From assembly GCA_964383845.1 (NCBI GenBank), contig CAYLIF010000008.1:1-52925 (forward strand): 52,925 bases of DNA. The letters run 5' to 3'. Below, one piece after another: positions 26,051 through 34,116 of this stretch. Position 1 is the stretch's first letter. Every line of letters begins with the position of its first letter. The translations under genes were made by a program, and so were the position numbers. The notes beneath the pieces were generated by a model, which was given only the letters and a program-made list of their open reading frames with translations, was not told the DNA's origin and did no database searches. The DNA is from JAAZGD01 sp964383845. Its GTDB lineage: Bacteria; Bacillota; Clostridia; Peptostreptococcales; Anaerovoracaceae.

Positions 26051-27126
26051 CAGATAAAAGATTAATGAAAGGCAATGAAGCTTTCGCCTTGGCCGCCATC
26101 TTAGGAGGAGCAAGATACTATTTCGGATACCCAATCACGCCTCAGAATGAAGTAACTGAATATATGAGCCGAGAAATTTCCAAGGTAGGTGGAGCATTTG
26201 TACAGGCTGAAAGTGAGCTAGCTTCTGTTAACATGGCCTATGGTGCTTCAGCAGCAGGGGGAAGGGTTTTTATATCATCTTCTTCTCCTGGAATAGCATT
26301 GATGCAGGAAGGTATGTCAGGACTAGCCTCCATTCAAGCACCTGTGGTAATTTTAAATGTTATGAGAGGAGGCCCAGGAATAGGATCTATACAACCTGGA
26401 CAAGCTGACTACTTTCAAGCAACCAGAGGTGGAGGAAATGGAGACTATCATTTAATTGTATACGCACCCGCCTCAATTCAAGAAGCTATGGATATGATAA
26501 TTAAGGCCTTTGATGTGGCAGATGAATATAGAAATCCTGTTTTGATTCTAGCCGATGGAATGCTTGGACAAATGATGGAGCCAGTTAGCATACCAAAAGC
26601 AAAAAAAGCTATTATGGGAGATGATATAGCGAAAGCAAAACCTTGGGCTTTGACAGGTCATAAAAATCGTAGAGAACGGAATGCTATAAACTCTGTTTAT
26701 CTTAAACACGATAAATTAGAAGACTTTGTCAATGAACTTTGGGTGAAATACGATAAGGCGGAAAAAGAATTAGTAGAAGTTGAAAGCATAGGAGTTGATG
26801 ATGCTGAAATAGTATTCGTTGCCTTTGGAACCACTTCTAGAATTGTAAAAGAGGCAATGCGACAATTAAATGAACAGGGTGTTAAATGTGGTTTAATAAG
26901 ACCTAAGACCTTGTGGCCTTTTCCTTATCATGCTTTTGATGAGTTAGGACTCAAAACCAAGTGCGTTATTTCAGCGGAATTATCTATGGGTCAAATGATC
27001 CAAGATGTGAAGCTAGCAGTAAAAGGCAAATACCCTGTAGGATTAGTGAATCGTGTAGGCGGAGTTCTTTTGTCACCAGAAGAGATTGTAGAAAGAAGCT
27101 TAGCATTTTTAAAGGAGGTGAAGTAA
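26047..27126 (+). CDS. vorB: 2-oxoacid:ferredoxin oxidoreductase alpha subunit (VorB-like)
   Basis: The 359-residue subunit binds the pyrimidine end of thiamine diphosphate in an enzyme that oxidatively decarboxylates 2-oxoacids to acyl-CoA with ferredoxin as acceptor. Visible: KGNEAFALAAILGGARYYFGYPITPQNEV (residues 8-36, in two blocks), the ES pair in FVQAESELASVNMAYGAS, SSSSPGIALMQEGMSGLA, and VMRGGPGIGSIQPGQADYFQ. The PITPQNEV/AESE combination fits the VOR/KOR group rather than pyruvate-specific PorA. Substrate (2-oxoisovalerate or 2-oxoglutarate) is not decided by these motifs; the nearby ilvE favours branched-chain 2-oxoacids. The stop and next start share one base (TAATG). Confidence 0.88.
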   Translation: MTDKRLMKGNEAFALAAILGGARYYFGYPITPQNEVTEYMSREISKVGGAFVQAESELASVNMAYGASAAGGRVFISSSSPGIALMQEGMSGLASIQAPVVILNVMRGGPGIGSIQPGQADYFQATRGGGNGDYHLIVYAPASIQEAMDMIIKAFDVADEYRNPVLILADGMLGQMMEPVSIPKAKKAIMGDDIAKAKPWALTGHKNRRERNAINSVYLKHDKLEDFVNELWVKYDKAEKELVEVESIGVDDAEIVFVAFGTTSRIVKEAMRQLNEQGVKCGLIRPKTLWPFPYHAFDELGLKTKCVISAELSMGQMIQDVKLAVKGKYPVGLVNRVGGVLLSPEEIVERSLAFLKEVK

Positions 27127-27872
27127 TGAAAGCGGTTTTTGAATACACTAAAGGTATGAGGGATGAGCCACTTCATTACTGTCCTGGATGTACCCACGGG
27201 ATTGCGCATCGACTTATTATGGAAGTATTAGAAGAAGATAACAAACTGGGAGATACTATTGGAGTTTCACCAGTAGGATGTTCCATTGTAGCTCACCAAT
27301 ACTTAAATATAGATCTAATAGAAGCTGCCCATGGAAGAGCACCAGCTGTAGCATCTGGGATCAAGAGAGTTCACCCAGATCACCTGGTATTTACTTATCA
27401 AGGGGATGGAGACCTAGCTTCTATTGGTATGGGTGAAATTGTCCATGCAGCCCATAGAGGCGAAAAATTTTGCACCTTCTTTATAAATAATGCAATATAT
27501 GGGATGACTGGAGGACAAATGGCACCAACAACCCTTCTTGGTCAGAAAGCTACAACAGCAGTAGATGGAAGAAGAGTTGAATCTGCAGGAAGTCCTTTAA
27601 GGGTATCAGAATTGATTGCCACAATAGACGGCGCTGTTTATGTAGAAAGAGTGGCACTAAACTCTCCTGCAAATATAAGAAAAGCAAAACGAGCTATACA
27701 ACGAGCCTTTAAAATTCAAGAGGAAAAACTTGGATTCGCCTTTGTTGAAATCCTGTCAACATGCCCCATCAACTGGGGGCTTACACCAAATGATTCATTG
27801 GAATGGCTGAAAAATAATATGATTCCTTATTATCCTCTTAAACAGTTTAAAATTCCGGAGGGGGTAAAATAA
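27126..27872 (+). CDS. 2-oxoacid:ferredoxin oxidoreductase beta subunit (TPP-binding)
   Basis: The catalytic 248-residue subunit holding the diphosphate end of TPP. Motifs: HYCPGCTHGIAHRLIMEV (about 17-34, with the TPP-site CPGC), SPVGCSIVAHQYLN, HGRAPAVASGIKR, and the metal/TPP motif YQGDGDLASIGMGE (about 93-106) followed by FINNAIYGMTGGQMAPTT (about 118-135). The ATG at 27126 has AGGAGG seven bases upstream; the longer frame upstream is only out-of-frame reading of the alpha gene. The CTHGIAHR and MAPTTLLGQKA sequences match VOR/KOR beta chains. Confidence 0.93.
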   Translation: MKAVFEYTKGMRDEPLHYCPGCTHGIAHRLIMEVLEEDNKLGDTIGVSPVGCSIVAHQYLNIDLIEAAHGRAPAVASGIKRVHPDHLVFTYQGDGDLASIGMGEIVHAAHRGEKFCTFFINNAIYGMTGGQMAPTTLLGQKATTAVDGRRVESAGSPLRVSELIATIDGAVYVERVALNSPANIRKAKRAIQRAFKIQEEKLGFAFVEILSTCPINWGLTPNDSLEWLKNNMIPYYPLKQFKIPEGVK

Positions 27873-28408
27873 TGTCTAATAAAAGAATTGTATTTGCAGG
27901 ATTTGGTGGTCAAGGCATCCTTATGATGGGACAAATATTAGCATATGGCGCTATGCTAGAAGGAAGAGAAGTTACTTTTATGCCAAGCTACGGACCAGAG
28001 ATGAGAGGTGGAACAGCTAACTGTACTGTTGTTATTGCAGATGCTCCTATTGCCTCTCCAATTACAACAGATATAGATATTTTGGTGGCAATGAATGGTA
28101 GCTCATTGGAAAAATTTCAAGATTCCGTTGTTCCTGGAGGCAGTATTTTTGTTAATAGCGGCATGGTAACTGGAAAAATTGAGAGACAAGATGTAGAGGC
28201 TTTTTATGTTAACGGGATAAAAATTGCTAAGGATTTATTTCAAAACGAAAAAGTTGCTAATGTTGTTTTGTTAGGAGCGGTTATACATGAGACCCAAATC
28301 ATTCCACTAGACCATATGGAAAGGGTCTTCAAACAAACATTTAAAGGGAAAAAGGCTGGATTGGTTGAATTAAATGTTAAAGCAATAAACGCTTGGGGGG
28401 GCCAATGA
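27872..28408 (+). CDS. 2-oxoacid:ferredoxin oxidoreductase gamma subunit
   Basis: The 178-residue gamma subunit (COG1014), binding CoA in related enzymes. It starts RIVFAGFGGQGILMMGQILA, then SYGPEMRGGTANCTVVIAD (about 48-66), both diagnostic. Start overlaps the beta stop by one base. Near its end a run of seven G (28395-28401) makes the sequence G GGG GGC in the reading frame, two codons before the TGA; the next gene lies in the -1 frame and is open across this site (see findings). With the ferredoxin, alpha and beta subunits it completes a four-subunit enzyme. Confidence 0.93.
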   Translation: MSNKRIVFAGFGGQGILMMGQILAYGAMLEGREVTFMPSYGPEMRGGTANCTVVIADAPIASPITTDIDILVAMNGSSLEKFQDSVVPGGSIFVNSGMVTGKIERQDVEAFYVNGIKIAKDLFQNEKVANVVLLGAVIHETQIIPLDHMERVFKQTFKGKKAGLVELNVKAINAWGGQ

Positions 28409-29091
28409 ATCGGATTACTTGTATATTAGGTCATTATGGAAGCGGAAAAACTGAATTTGCTTTAAACCTAGCTTTTAAAGCAAAGGATGAGGGCAAGGAT
28501 GTAGTACTTTGTGATCTGGATATTGCAAACCCATATTTCAGAAGTAGAGAATACCAGGAAACTTTAGAAAAAAAAGGGATAATAGTATACAGTAACAGCT
28601 TTGGTTATGATATTTCAGAGGACTTGCCTGCAGTTTCAGCCAGTATAAAAGTTCCTCTTCAAAATAAAAAATACACGGGTATTCTGGATGTAGGTGGAGA
28701 TGATTTAGGAGCTCGAGTTTTAAATCAATACCGCACTTATTTAAAAGAAGACGATACTGATTTACTTTGTGTAATTAATGCCAATCGCCCAGAAACAGAC
28801 TCTGTGGAAGGTGCAGTTAAACATATACGATCCATAGAAGAAGAAATCCAACTTCCTATAACAGGATTAATTAGTAATACCCATATGGCCAATTTCACAA
28901 CTATTGACGACTTAATCAAAGGTGTAGAACTTTGTACAAAAGTTGCAGAAGAAACAGGGATACCATTATTGTATGTGTTATCTATCAAGGACTTTGCAAG
29001 TGAATTAGCCAATATTATGAAAGAGAAGAAGATGGAGGGAAGAGTATTTCTGCTAGAATTATTTGCTAGACCTATTTGGTTGAATTCATAA
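28405..29091 (+). CDS. P-loop ATPase associated with the VOR operon
   Basis: A 228-residue protein with an intact Walker A close to the N-terminus (ILGHYGSGKTEFALNLAF, residues 6-23), followed by VVLCDLDIANPYFRSRE (about 35-51), which resembles the switch/Walker-like region of ParA/MinD-type ATPases, and ILDVGGDDLGARVL (about 92-105) in the Walker B position. The mid-part has INANRPETDSVEGA. I cannot name its function. ATG 28405 overlaps the gamma-subunit stop (ATGA); an in-frame TTG at 28393 has no ribosome site. Its place between the oxidoreductase and ilvE suggests a helper, for example in cofactor or cluster assembly, or regulation; this is inference. Confidence 0.75.
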   Translation: MNRITCILGHYGSGKTEFALNLAFKAKDEGKDVVLCDLDIANPYFRSREYQETLEKKGIIVYSNSFGYDISEDLPAVSASIKVPLQNKKYTGILDVGGDDLGARVLNQYRTYLKEDDTDLLCVINANRPETDSVEGAVKHIRSIEEEIQLPITGLISNTHMANFTTIDDLIKGVELCTKVAEETGIPLLYVLSIKDFASELANIMKEKKMEGRVFLLELFARPIWLNS

Positions 29092-29118
29092 ATCGAAGAA
29101 TGAGAAAGGAATGACAAA

Positions 29119-30186
29119 ATGAGCCATAAGTTTCCAATTACAAAAATCGAAAATCCAAAAATAAAGCCAGATCCAAGTACTTTAAAGTTTGGAAGAGCTT
29201 TTACTGACCATATGTTTCAGATGGAATACGATGCCATAAATGGTTGGCATAACGGTAGAATAATTCCTTACGGTCCTATTTCTTTAGAACCTGCAGCTGT
29301 TGTTTTCCACTATGCCCAGGAAATGTTTGAAGGTTTAAAAGCATATAGAGCAAAAGACGGAAGGATACTTCTATTTCGTCCAGACATGAATGCGAAAAGA
29401 ACAACTATAACTAATGAGCGTCTCTGTATACCTTATTTAGAAGAACAATTGATGGTAGACGCTATTAAAGCCATTGTAGATGTAGATCGTGACTGGGTTC
29501 CAGAAAAACCAGGAACATCTTTGTATGTGAGACCCTTTATTATAGCAGACGAACCATTTTTAGGAGTAAGCCCAGCAAACCATTTTTTATTTATGATTAT
29601 TCTTTCCCCAGTTGGCCCTTACTATTCTAGAGGTCTTGTGCCAACAAAAATATTTGTTGAAGACGAATATGTTAGAGCAGCTCCAGGTGGCACAGGTACT
29701 GCAAAAATTGGGGCTAATTACGCTATTGGACTTAAAGCTCAAGTTAAAGCAAATGAAAAAGGCTATGAACAAGTATTATGGTTAGATGCTGTGGAGAGAA
29801 AATATGTAGAAGAGATTGGAACATCCAACGCTTTTTTCTATATTGATGATGAGATAATAACCCCTCCTTTAGGTGGGAGTATTCTAGCTGGAATTACAAG
29901 AGCTTCAGTTATTGAATTACTTAAAGACTGGGGCTATAAAGTTACAGAAAGAAAGTTAAGCATCGAAGAAGTTTATGAAAAAGCAAAAAGCGGCCAATTG
30001 AAGGAAATTTGGGCAACAGGTACTGCTACAGTTATTTCTCCGGTTGGAGAATTGTGCTGGAAGGACGAAAAAATAATTATCAATAATGGAGAAATAGGTG
30101 CTTTGTCACAAAAGCTTTATGATGAACTTTCAGGCTTACAATGTGGGGATATCAAGGATTCGAGAGGTTGGGTTGTAGAGGTTTAA
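29119..30186 (+). CDS. ilvE: branched-chain-amino-acid aminotransferase
   Basis: PLP enzyme of fold type IV that interconverts leucine, isoleucine and valine with their 2-oxoacids. The 355-residue protein has the long-form BCAT layout: FGRAFTDHMFQMEYD at the start, HYAQEMFEGLKAYR (about 73-86), the segment YVRPFIIADEPFLGV, the PLP lysine probably in GGTGTAKIGANYA (about 192-204), WLDAVERKYVEEIGTSNAFF, and GSILAGITRASV plus ATGTATVISPVG at the C-terminus. AAAGGA precedes the ATG. Position after the 2-oxoacid oxidoreductase suggests joint use: transaminate, then oxidise to branched acyl-CoA, or the reverse direction to build amino acids from short branched acids. A strong terminator follows. 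Confidence 0.95.
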   Translation: MSHKFPITKIENPKIKPDPSTLKFGRAFTDHMFQMEYDAINGWHNGRIIPYGPISLEPAAVVFHYAQEMFEGLKAYRAKDGRILLFRPDMNAKRTTITNERLCIPYLEEQLMVDAIKAIVDVDRDWVPEKPGTSLYVRPFIIADEPFLGVSPANHFLFMIILSPVGPYYSRGLVPTKIFVEDEYVRAAPGGTGTAKIGANYAIGLKAQVKANEKGYEQVLWLDAVERKYVEEIGTSNAFFYIDDEIITPPLGGSILAGITRASVIELLKDWGYKVTERKLSIEEVYEKAKSGQLKEIWATGTATVISPVGELCWKDEKIIINNGEIGALSQKLYDELSGLQCGDIKDSRGWVVEV

Positions 30187-30245
30187 TTACGCATTGCTTT
30201 TATATACATATCATAATCTTTTTTTATTGAGAAATTAAAAAAATA

Positions 30246-30282
30246 AATAACCGACTAGCTAAATCATTAGTCGGTTATTTTA
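30246..30282 (+). terminator. rho-independent terminator after ilvE
   Basis: A perfect 12-bp stem, AATAACCGACTA (30246-30257) with TAGTCGGTTATT (30268-30279), 10-base loop, followed by T. It ends the transketolase/VOR/ilvE block. The rest of the 187-base gap is AT-rich and contains the next promoter. Confidence 0.9.
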
Positions 30283-30314
30283 ATGATGGGACAATATCCG
30301 ATATTAGTAGGGAG

Positions 30315-30343
30315 TTGCTCTTATTGGTAATTAATGGTATAAT
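30315..30343 (+). promoter_or_regulatory. promoter of the pseudo-ParA/ftsEX region
   Basis: TTGCTC (30315-30320), exactly 17 bp, TATAAT (30338-30343) with TGG immediately before (extended -10). The leader to the ATG at 30374 would be about 24 bases. Confidence 0.75.
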
Positions 30344-30373
30344 CTTAACACTAATTTTTAATGGAGGGTTAAG

Positions 30374-31168
30374 ATGAATAGACTATTCTTAAGAGAAAAA
30401 GATCCCTTAGATAATACCAACTACCTAGCAAGAAAAAAGATTGGCATTGTAGGATTAGGCCCAGCTTGTGGAGTTACAACTATTGGAACCACTTTAGCAA
30501 AGCTTGCGTCTAAAGATGGTAAGTTAAGAGTTCAATATTTGGAATTAACCACACCAAGCGGCAACAAACCATTGATTTTCGATGCATTAGGAATGGATAA
30601 ACGTTTTATAAATCGAAGATTTATTGATTATTATAAAGAAGTTAAGGAAGGAAATCATATAGGCCATTTAGTTAACCGAGAAGAAGGGATTAATTGGGCG
30701 CTAGTAACAAAAGAAAACCGTAACAAGGGAATTTACTTATCCACCAGGGAGAAAACTCATCTTATAAATAATTTGGAATATGATATATTGTTCTGTGATT
30801 TGGAATTAGGCTATGACCCTTGGAATAAAATAGAAGAAGAAAGAACATTGCTTCAAGAAATGAATAGGTTAATAGTTATTATAGATGCTTTACCATCCAA
30901 ACTATTAAGCAGTTATTCTCTGCTTCAATGGATCAAAGATTTGTCAGAAAAAGGTTTACCAGTCTCATATATTGTGAACAAATATAACAAAGGGGTTCAA
31001 AAACGTGATTTTTTTGATTTCATTAAGTTGCGGCCAGATCATTTTATACCTTTTTTCTCAACAGAACAATTTTATGTTTGTGAATATAACTGTCAGTTGC
31101 CCTACAGAATTGATGAGCTAAGAGAGAATCTTTTTGAGTTTTGTAAGTGCAAAGAAACTTTCTTTTAA
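30374..31168 (+). CDS. ParA/MinD-like protein lacking the Walker A lysines, unknown function
   Basis: A 264-residue protein I cannot assign to a named family. Residues 22-41 read KKIGIVGLGPACGVTTIGTT and have the position and hydrophobic pattern of a ParA/MinD deviant Walker A (KGGxGKTT), but both lysines are replaced (G and V), leaving GPACGVTT. Later YDILFCDLELGYDPW (about 137-151) matches a Walker-B-like strand, and LIVIIDALPSKLLSSYSLLQW resembles the following strand-helix pair, with VSYIVNKYNKG at the guanine/adenine-loop position. It may be a pseudo-ATPase. GGAGG is upstream of the ATG and a good promoter precedes it. It lies 119 bases before ftsE, so a link with division or the envelope is possible but only contextual. 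Confidence 0.65.
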   Translation: MNRLFLREKDPLDNTNYLARKKIGIVGLGPACGVTTIGTTLAKLASKDGKLRVQYLELTTPSGNKPLIFDALGMDKRFINRRFIDYYKEVKEGNHIGHLVNREEGINWALVTKENRNKGIYLSTREKTHLINNLEYDILFCDLELGYDPWNKIEEERTLLQEMNRLIVIIDALPSKLLSSYSLLQWIKDLSEKGLPVSYIVNKYNKGVQKRDFFDFIKLRPDHFIPFFSTEQFYVCEYNCQLPYRIDELRENLFEFCKCKETFF

Positions 31169-31235
31169 TGGTTGCTAGATTTCATAACTTTAACCCAATC
31201 ATAAGGAAATACTTCCAAATTACTACATATTGCTG

Positions 31236-31241
31236 TATAAT
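31236..31241 (+). promoter_or_regulatory. candidate -10 box upstream of ftsE
   Basis: TATAAT at 31236-31241, 46 bases before the ftsE ATG; the -35 at 17 bp is poor (TTCCAA). It could give ftsE its own transcript. Confidence 0.35.
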
Positions 31242-31287
31242 AATGATTAAGTTAGATTTAAATGACTATATATGGTGGAGAGTAAAT

Positions 31288-32016
31288 ATGATTGAATACC
31301 AAAATGTTACAAAACATTACAAATCTAATGTGGGTTTAGAAGACGTCAGCATTAAAATAAACAAAGGCGAATTTGTTTTTTTGGTAGGACCAAGTGGTGC
31401 TGGCAAATCAACATTTATTAAATTAATGTTAAAAGAGTTAGAAGCGGATTCAGGCACTATAAGATTTGGTGATTGGGATGTTGGTAGTCTTTCAAATCGT
31501 GAGATTCCTCAACTACGAAGAGGAATAGGCATTGTTTTTCAAGACTTTAGATTGCTGCCCAATAAAACAATTTTCGAGAATGTAGCCTTCGCTATGGAAA
31601 TCGTTCATTGTACAAGAAGAACAATCAAACGACAAGTCCCACAGGTGTTGGCATTAGTTGGTATTGAAGAAAAAGCCAACAAATATCCCGACGAACTCTC
31701 AGCAGGAGAACAGCAACGAGTTGCCATTGCTAGAGCTATTGTCAACAATCCAATAGTTTTAATTGCAGATGAACCAACTGGAAATTTAGATCCCGAAACT
31801 GCTTGGGGTATAATGCGTATCCTAGAGAACATTAATAATAGAGGAACTATGGTTGTAATGGTAACCCATGCAAAAGACATAGTTGACCGTATGAATAAAA
31901 GAGTAATTGCAATAGAAAATGGACGTATAATTAGAGATAACATAGGGACTTATGGCTATAATAATGACCTTAGAAAGATGGGCGTGGAAGGAGCTTTAGG
32001 CGAATATGAAGACTAG
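31288..32016 (+). CDS. ftsE: cell-division ATP-binding protein FtsE
   Basis: ABC ATPase of 242 residues that works with FtsX to activate septal peptidoglycan hydrolases. It starts MIEYQNVTKHY, with Walker A GPSGAGKST (about 36-44), Q-loop VFQDFRLL (typical of FtsE, followed by LPNKTIFENVAFAME), signature LSAGEQQRVAIARAI, and Walker B VLIADEPTGNLDP. The signature has Ala where LSGGEQQR is usual. The ATG at 31288 is chosen because the FtsE homology begins there and GGAG lies seven bases upstream; the longer frame to 31147 is non-coding in character. It overlaps ftsX by 11 bases. Confidence 0.96.
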   Translation: MIEYQNVTKHYKSNVGLEDVSIKINKGEFVFLVGPSGAGKSTFIKLMLKELEADSGTIRFGDWDVGSLSNREIPQLRRGIGIVFQDFRLLPNKTIFENVAFAMEIVHCTRRTIKRQVPQVLALVGIEEKANKYPDELSAGEQQRVAIARAIVNNPIVLIADEPTGNLDPETAWGIMRILENINNRGTMVVMVTHAKDIVDRMNKRVIAIENGRIIRDNIGTYGYNNDLRKMGVEGALGEYED

Positions 32017-32899
32017 TTTCTTTTGCATAATTAGAGAAGGCTTCAAGCAAATAGGAAGAAATAAAGGCATGAGCCTAGCTTCGGTTTTTTCAATAACTGC
32101 CATGTTATTGATTTTGGGTGTATTTTTTGCTTTTATTGTAAACATAAATGTAGCTATGGAAGCTGCGAAACAGGATTATGATACTGTTCAATTGTATCTT
32201 ATGGAAGAGACAGATATAGCTGCATCAACACAAATGCTAGAGACTTTGAACAATATGCCCGAAGTTCAAGAGGCCATATATATTCCCAAAGAAGATGCTT
32301 TAAAGAATTGGAAAGCCCAGTGGGGTGACAGTGGATATTTGCTAGACTCTCTAGCAGAAAATCCATTACCCAATACCATAGAAATTGATGTTTTAAATTT
32401 GGAAGGTGCTGACACTGTAGTTGCCAAAGCCAAAACATTTTCTGGCGTAGAAGATATTCTTTATTACAAAGAAACTGTAGAAAAGCTTATAGTCATAACT
32501 TCATCGGTTCAAATTGCCACATTAATTATGATGTTATTTTTAGTTATTGTTTCTATAGTTGTTGTTTCTAATACCATAAAACTCACTGTTCAAGCCAGAG
32601 GACGTGAAATAGAAATAATGAAATACGTGGGGGCAACCAACTGGTTTATACGTGGACCATTTCTCTTGGAAGGTATGTTAATAGGCCTTATATCATCTGG
32701 ATTGGCATGCGGAATAGTAGCGCTGATATATAAAAAAGTCGTTGAACTTATTGGGGCTGAGCTCCTTGTAATAATAGGAATACCAATGGTACCGGTTCAA
32801 TTCTTAAGTATTAATCTTGCTATTATATTTGTTGCTTTAGGAGTATCAATAGGCGCATCTGGTAGTATAGTTTCTATGAGAAGATATCTAGACACCTAG
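32006..32899 (+). CDS. ftsX: cell-division protein FtsX (permease)
   Basis: The 297-residue membrane partner of FtsE. Topology: a first helix at about 24-47 (MSLASVFSITAMLLILGVFF...), an extracytoplasmic domain of about 120 residues (48-170, with MPEVQEAIYIPKEDAL), then three helices at about 172-195, 222-245 and 263-290. The conserved cytoplasmic turn REIEIMKYVGATNWFIRGPF is present after helix 2, as is LEGMLIGL. The extracytoplasmic loop is where Gram-positive FtsX proteins contact hydrolases such as PcsB or CwlO, and the next gene encodes exactly this kind of coiled-coil protein. Confidence 0.95.
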   Translation: MKTSFFCIIREGFKQIGRNKGMSLASVFSITAMLLILGVFFAFIVNINVAMEAAKQDYDTVQLYLMEETDIAASTQMLETLNNMPEVQEAIYIPKEDALKNWKAQWGDSGYLLDSLAENPLPNTIEIDVLNLEGADTVVAKAKTFSGVEDILYYKETVEKLIVITSSVQIATLIMMLFLVIVSIVVVSNTIKLTVQARGREIEIMKYVGATNWFIRGPFLLEGMLIGLISSGLACGIVALIYKKVVELIGAELLVIIGIPMVPVQFLSINLAIIFVALGVSIGASGSIVSMRRYLDT

Positions 32900-32963
32900 A
32901 AGAAAAAGCGAGTTTCAATTAGTAAATGCCACACTAAAAACTTGAAAGGAAGGGAATTAAATA

Positions 32964-34082
32964 ATGAAAAGAAGTATCTGCTACACTTTAATTATTCTTT
33001 TGATTACTGGGCTTATGGGTTGGTCAATAGGTTTTGGAGCAAAGAATTCCCAGGCCGATCTAAATAATATAAGCAATGAGATTAAAAACTTACAGTCTCA
33101 ATTAAAAGAAGGTAAAAAAGTAGAATCCCTATTGTCTAAGAGAATAAGAGAATTAGAAGACAGCATAAATCAAACACAGAGCGAAATAGATTCTATTTCA
33201 GGCAATATAGCAGCAACAGAAGCCAAAATCGCAGTAGCCTATGCAGAGATTGATCAAATCGAAAAAGAAATGGCTATACAAAATGAAGCCTTAAATTCGA
33301 GGTTAAGAGCCATGTACAAAAATGGCACGGTTTCCTATTTAGATGTGCTTCTGGGGTCAACTAGTATCACAGATTTAATGACTAATATAGACAGGATACA
33401 ACGAGTTTATGAGTCGGACAAAGAAGTATTACTATACTTAGATGCGCAACACAAAATAGTTGAGTCTCAAAGAATGTATCTAGCCAACCTACAAGAATCT
33501 TTAAAATTAGATGTGGCTAATGTTACAGGTAAAAAAAATCAGTTAGATGCTGACAAAAACTTGGTTGCGGGGCAAAAGGCAGAAGTTTCCAAAGAAAACA
33601 AGCAAATAGAAAAAGATTTAGACTCTCTTAATGCAGAAGCAAATCGTTTAATAGCAGAGATTCGGGCTCTTCAAGGAAGTGGTGCATATTCCGGTGGAAT
33701 AATGGCTTGGCCTGCTCCCGGAGTTACTCGTGTAACTTCAGAATTTGGATATCGTATTCATCCAATTCTTAAGATAAAGAAACTTCATACTGGAATTGAT
33801 ATTGGATGCCCTACTGGAACAAATATAGTAGCTGCAAATAATGGTAAGGTAATAAAAGCAGGATGGAATAATAGCTATGGTTATATGATTATGGTAGACC
33901 ATGGTGGTGGCATCGTAACCTTATATGCCCATAATAGCTCCTTGGTTTCCAAAACTGGAGACAATGTAGTGCGCGGTCAAACAATAGCAAAATCAGGTTC
34001 AACAGGAGCATCTACAGGTCCTCATCTTCATTTTGAAGTTCGGGTGAATGGTGACTATCAAAATCCAAGAAACTGGATTTAG
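32964..34082 (+). CDS. coiled-coil M23 peptidase (EnvC/PcsB-like murein hydrolase)
   Basis: A 372-residue secreted protein: signal sequence or anchor (residues 1-30), long coiled coils (about 31-110 and 150-235; ISNEIKNLQSQLKEG and similar heptads), and a C-terminal LytM/M23 domain (about 250-372). Zinc ligands are visible: H in FGYRIHPI, H and D in LHTGIDIG, and HLHFE near the C-terminus, so the enzyme should be active. With FtsEX directly upstream, it fits the module in which FtsEX drives a coiled-coil hydrolase to cut septal peptidoglycan. GAAAGGAAGGG precedes the ATG; the 64-base gap after ftsX has no clear terminator. Confidence 0.93.
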   Translation: MKRSICYTLIILLITGLMGWSIGFGAKNSQADLNNISNEIKNLQSQLKEGKKVESLLSKRIRELEDSINQTQSEIDSISGNIAATEAKIAVAYAEIDQIEKEMAIQNEALNSRLRAMYKNGTVSYLDVLLGSTSITDLMTNIDRIQRVYESDKEVLLYLDAQHKIVESQRMYLANLQESLKLDVANVTGKKNQLDADKNLVAGQKAEVSKENKQIEKDLDSLNAEANRLIAEIRALQGSGAYSGGIMAWPAPGVTRVTSEFGYRIHPILKIKKLHTGIDIGCPTGTNIVAANNGKVIKAGWNNSYGYMIMVDHGGGIVTLYAHNSSLVSKTGDNVVRGQTIAKSGSTGASTGPHLHFEVRVNGDYQNPRNWI

Positions 34083-34116
34083 ATAAGGATAGATACAAAA
34101 AATCATTAAGGAATTT

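Noticed and set aside
29092..29118. T-box leader of ilvE
   Set aside because: Only 27 bases separate ilvE from the previous gene.
30187..30245. AT-rich stem (T-run/A-run) as an extra terminator after ilvE
   Set aside because: Only A-T pairs and no defined loop; the GC-containing hairpin at 30246 is the convincing one.
31147..31287. N-terminal extension of FtsE
   Set aside because: The 47 extra codons are not FtsE-like, overlap the upstream gene, and a good ribosome site precedes ATG 31288.
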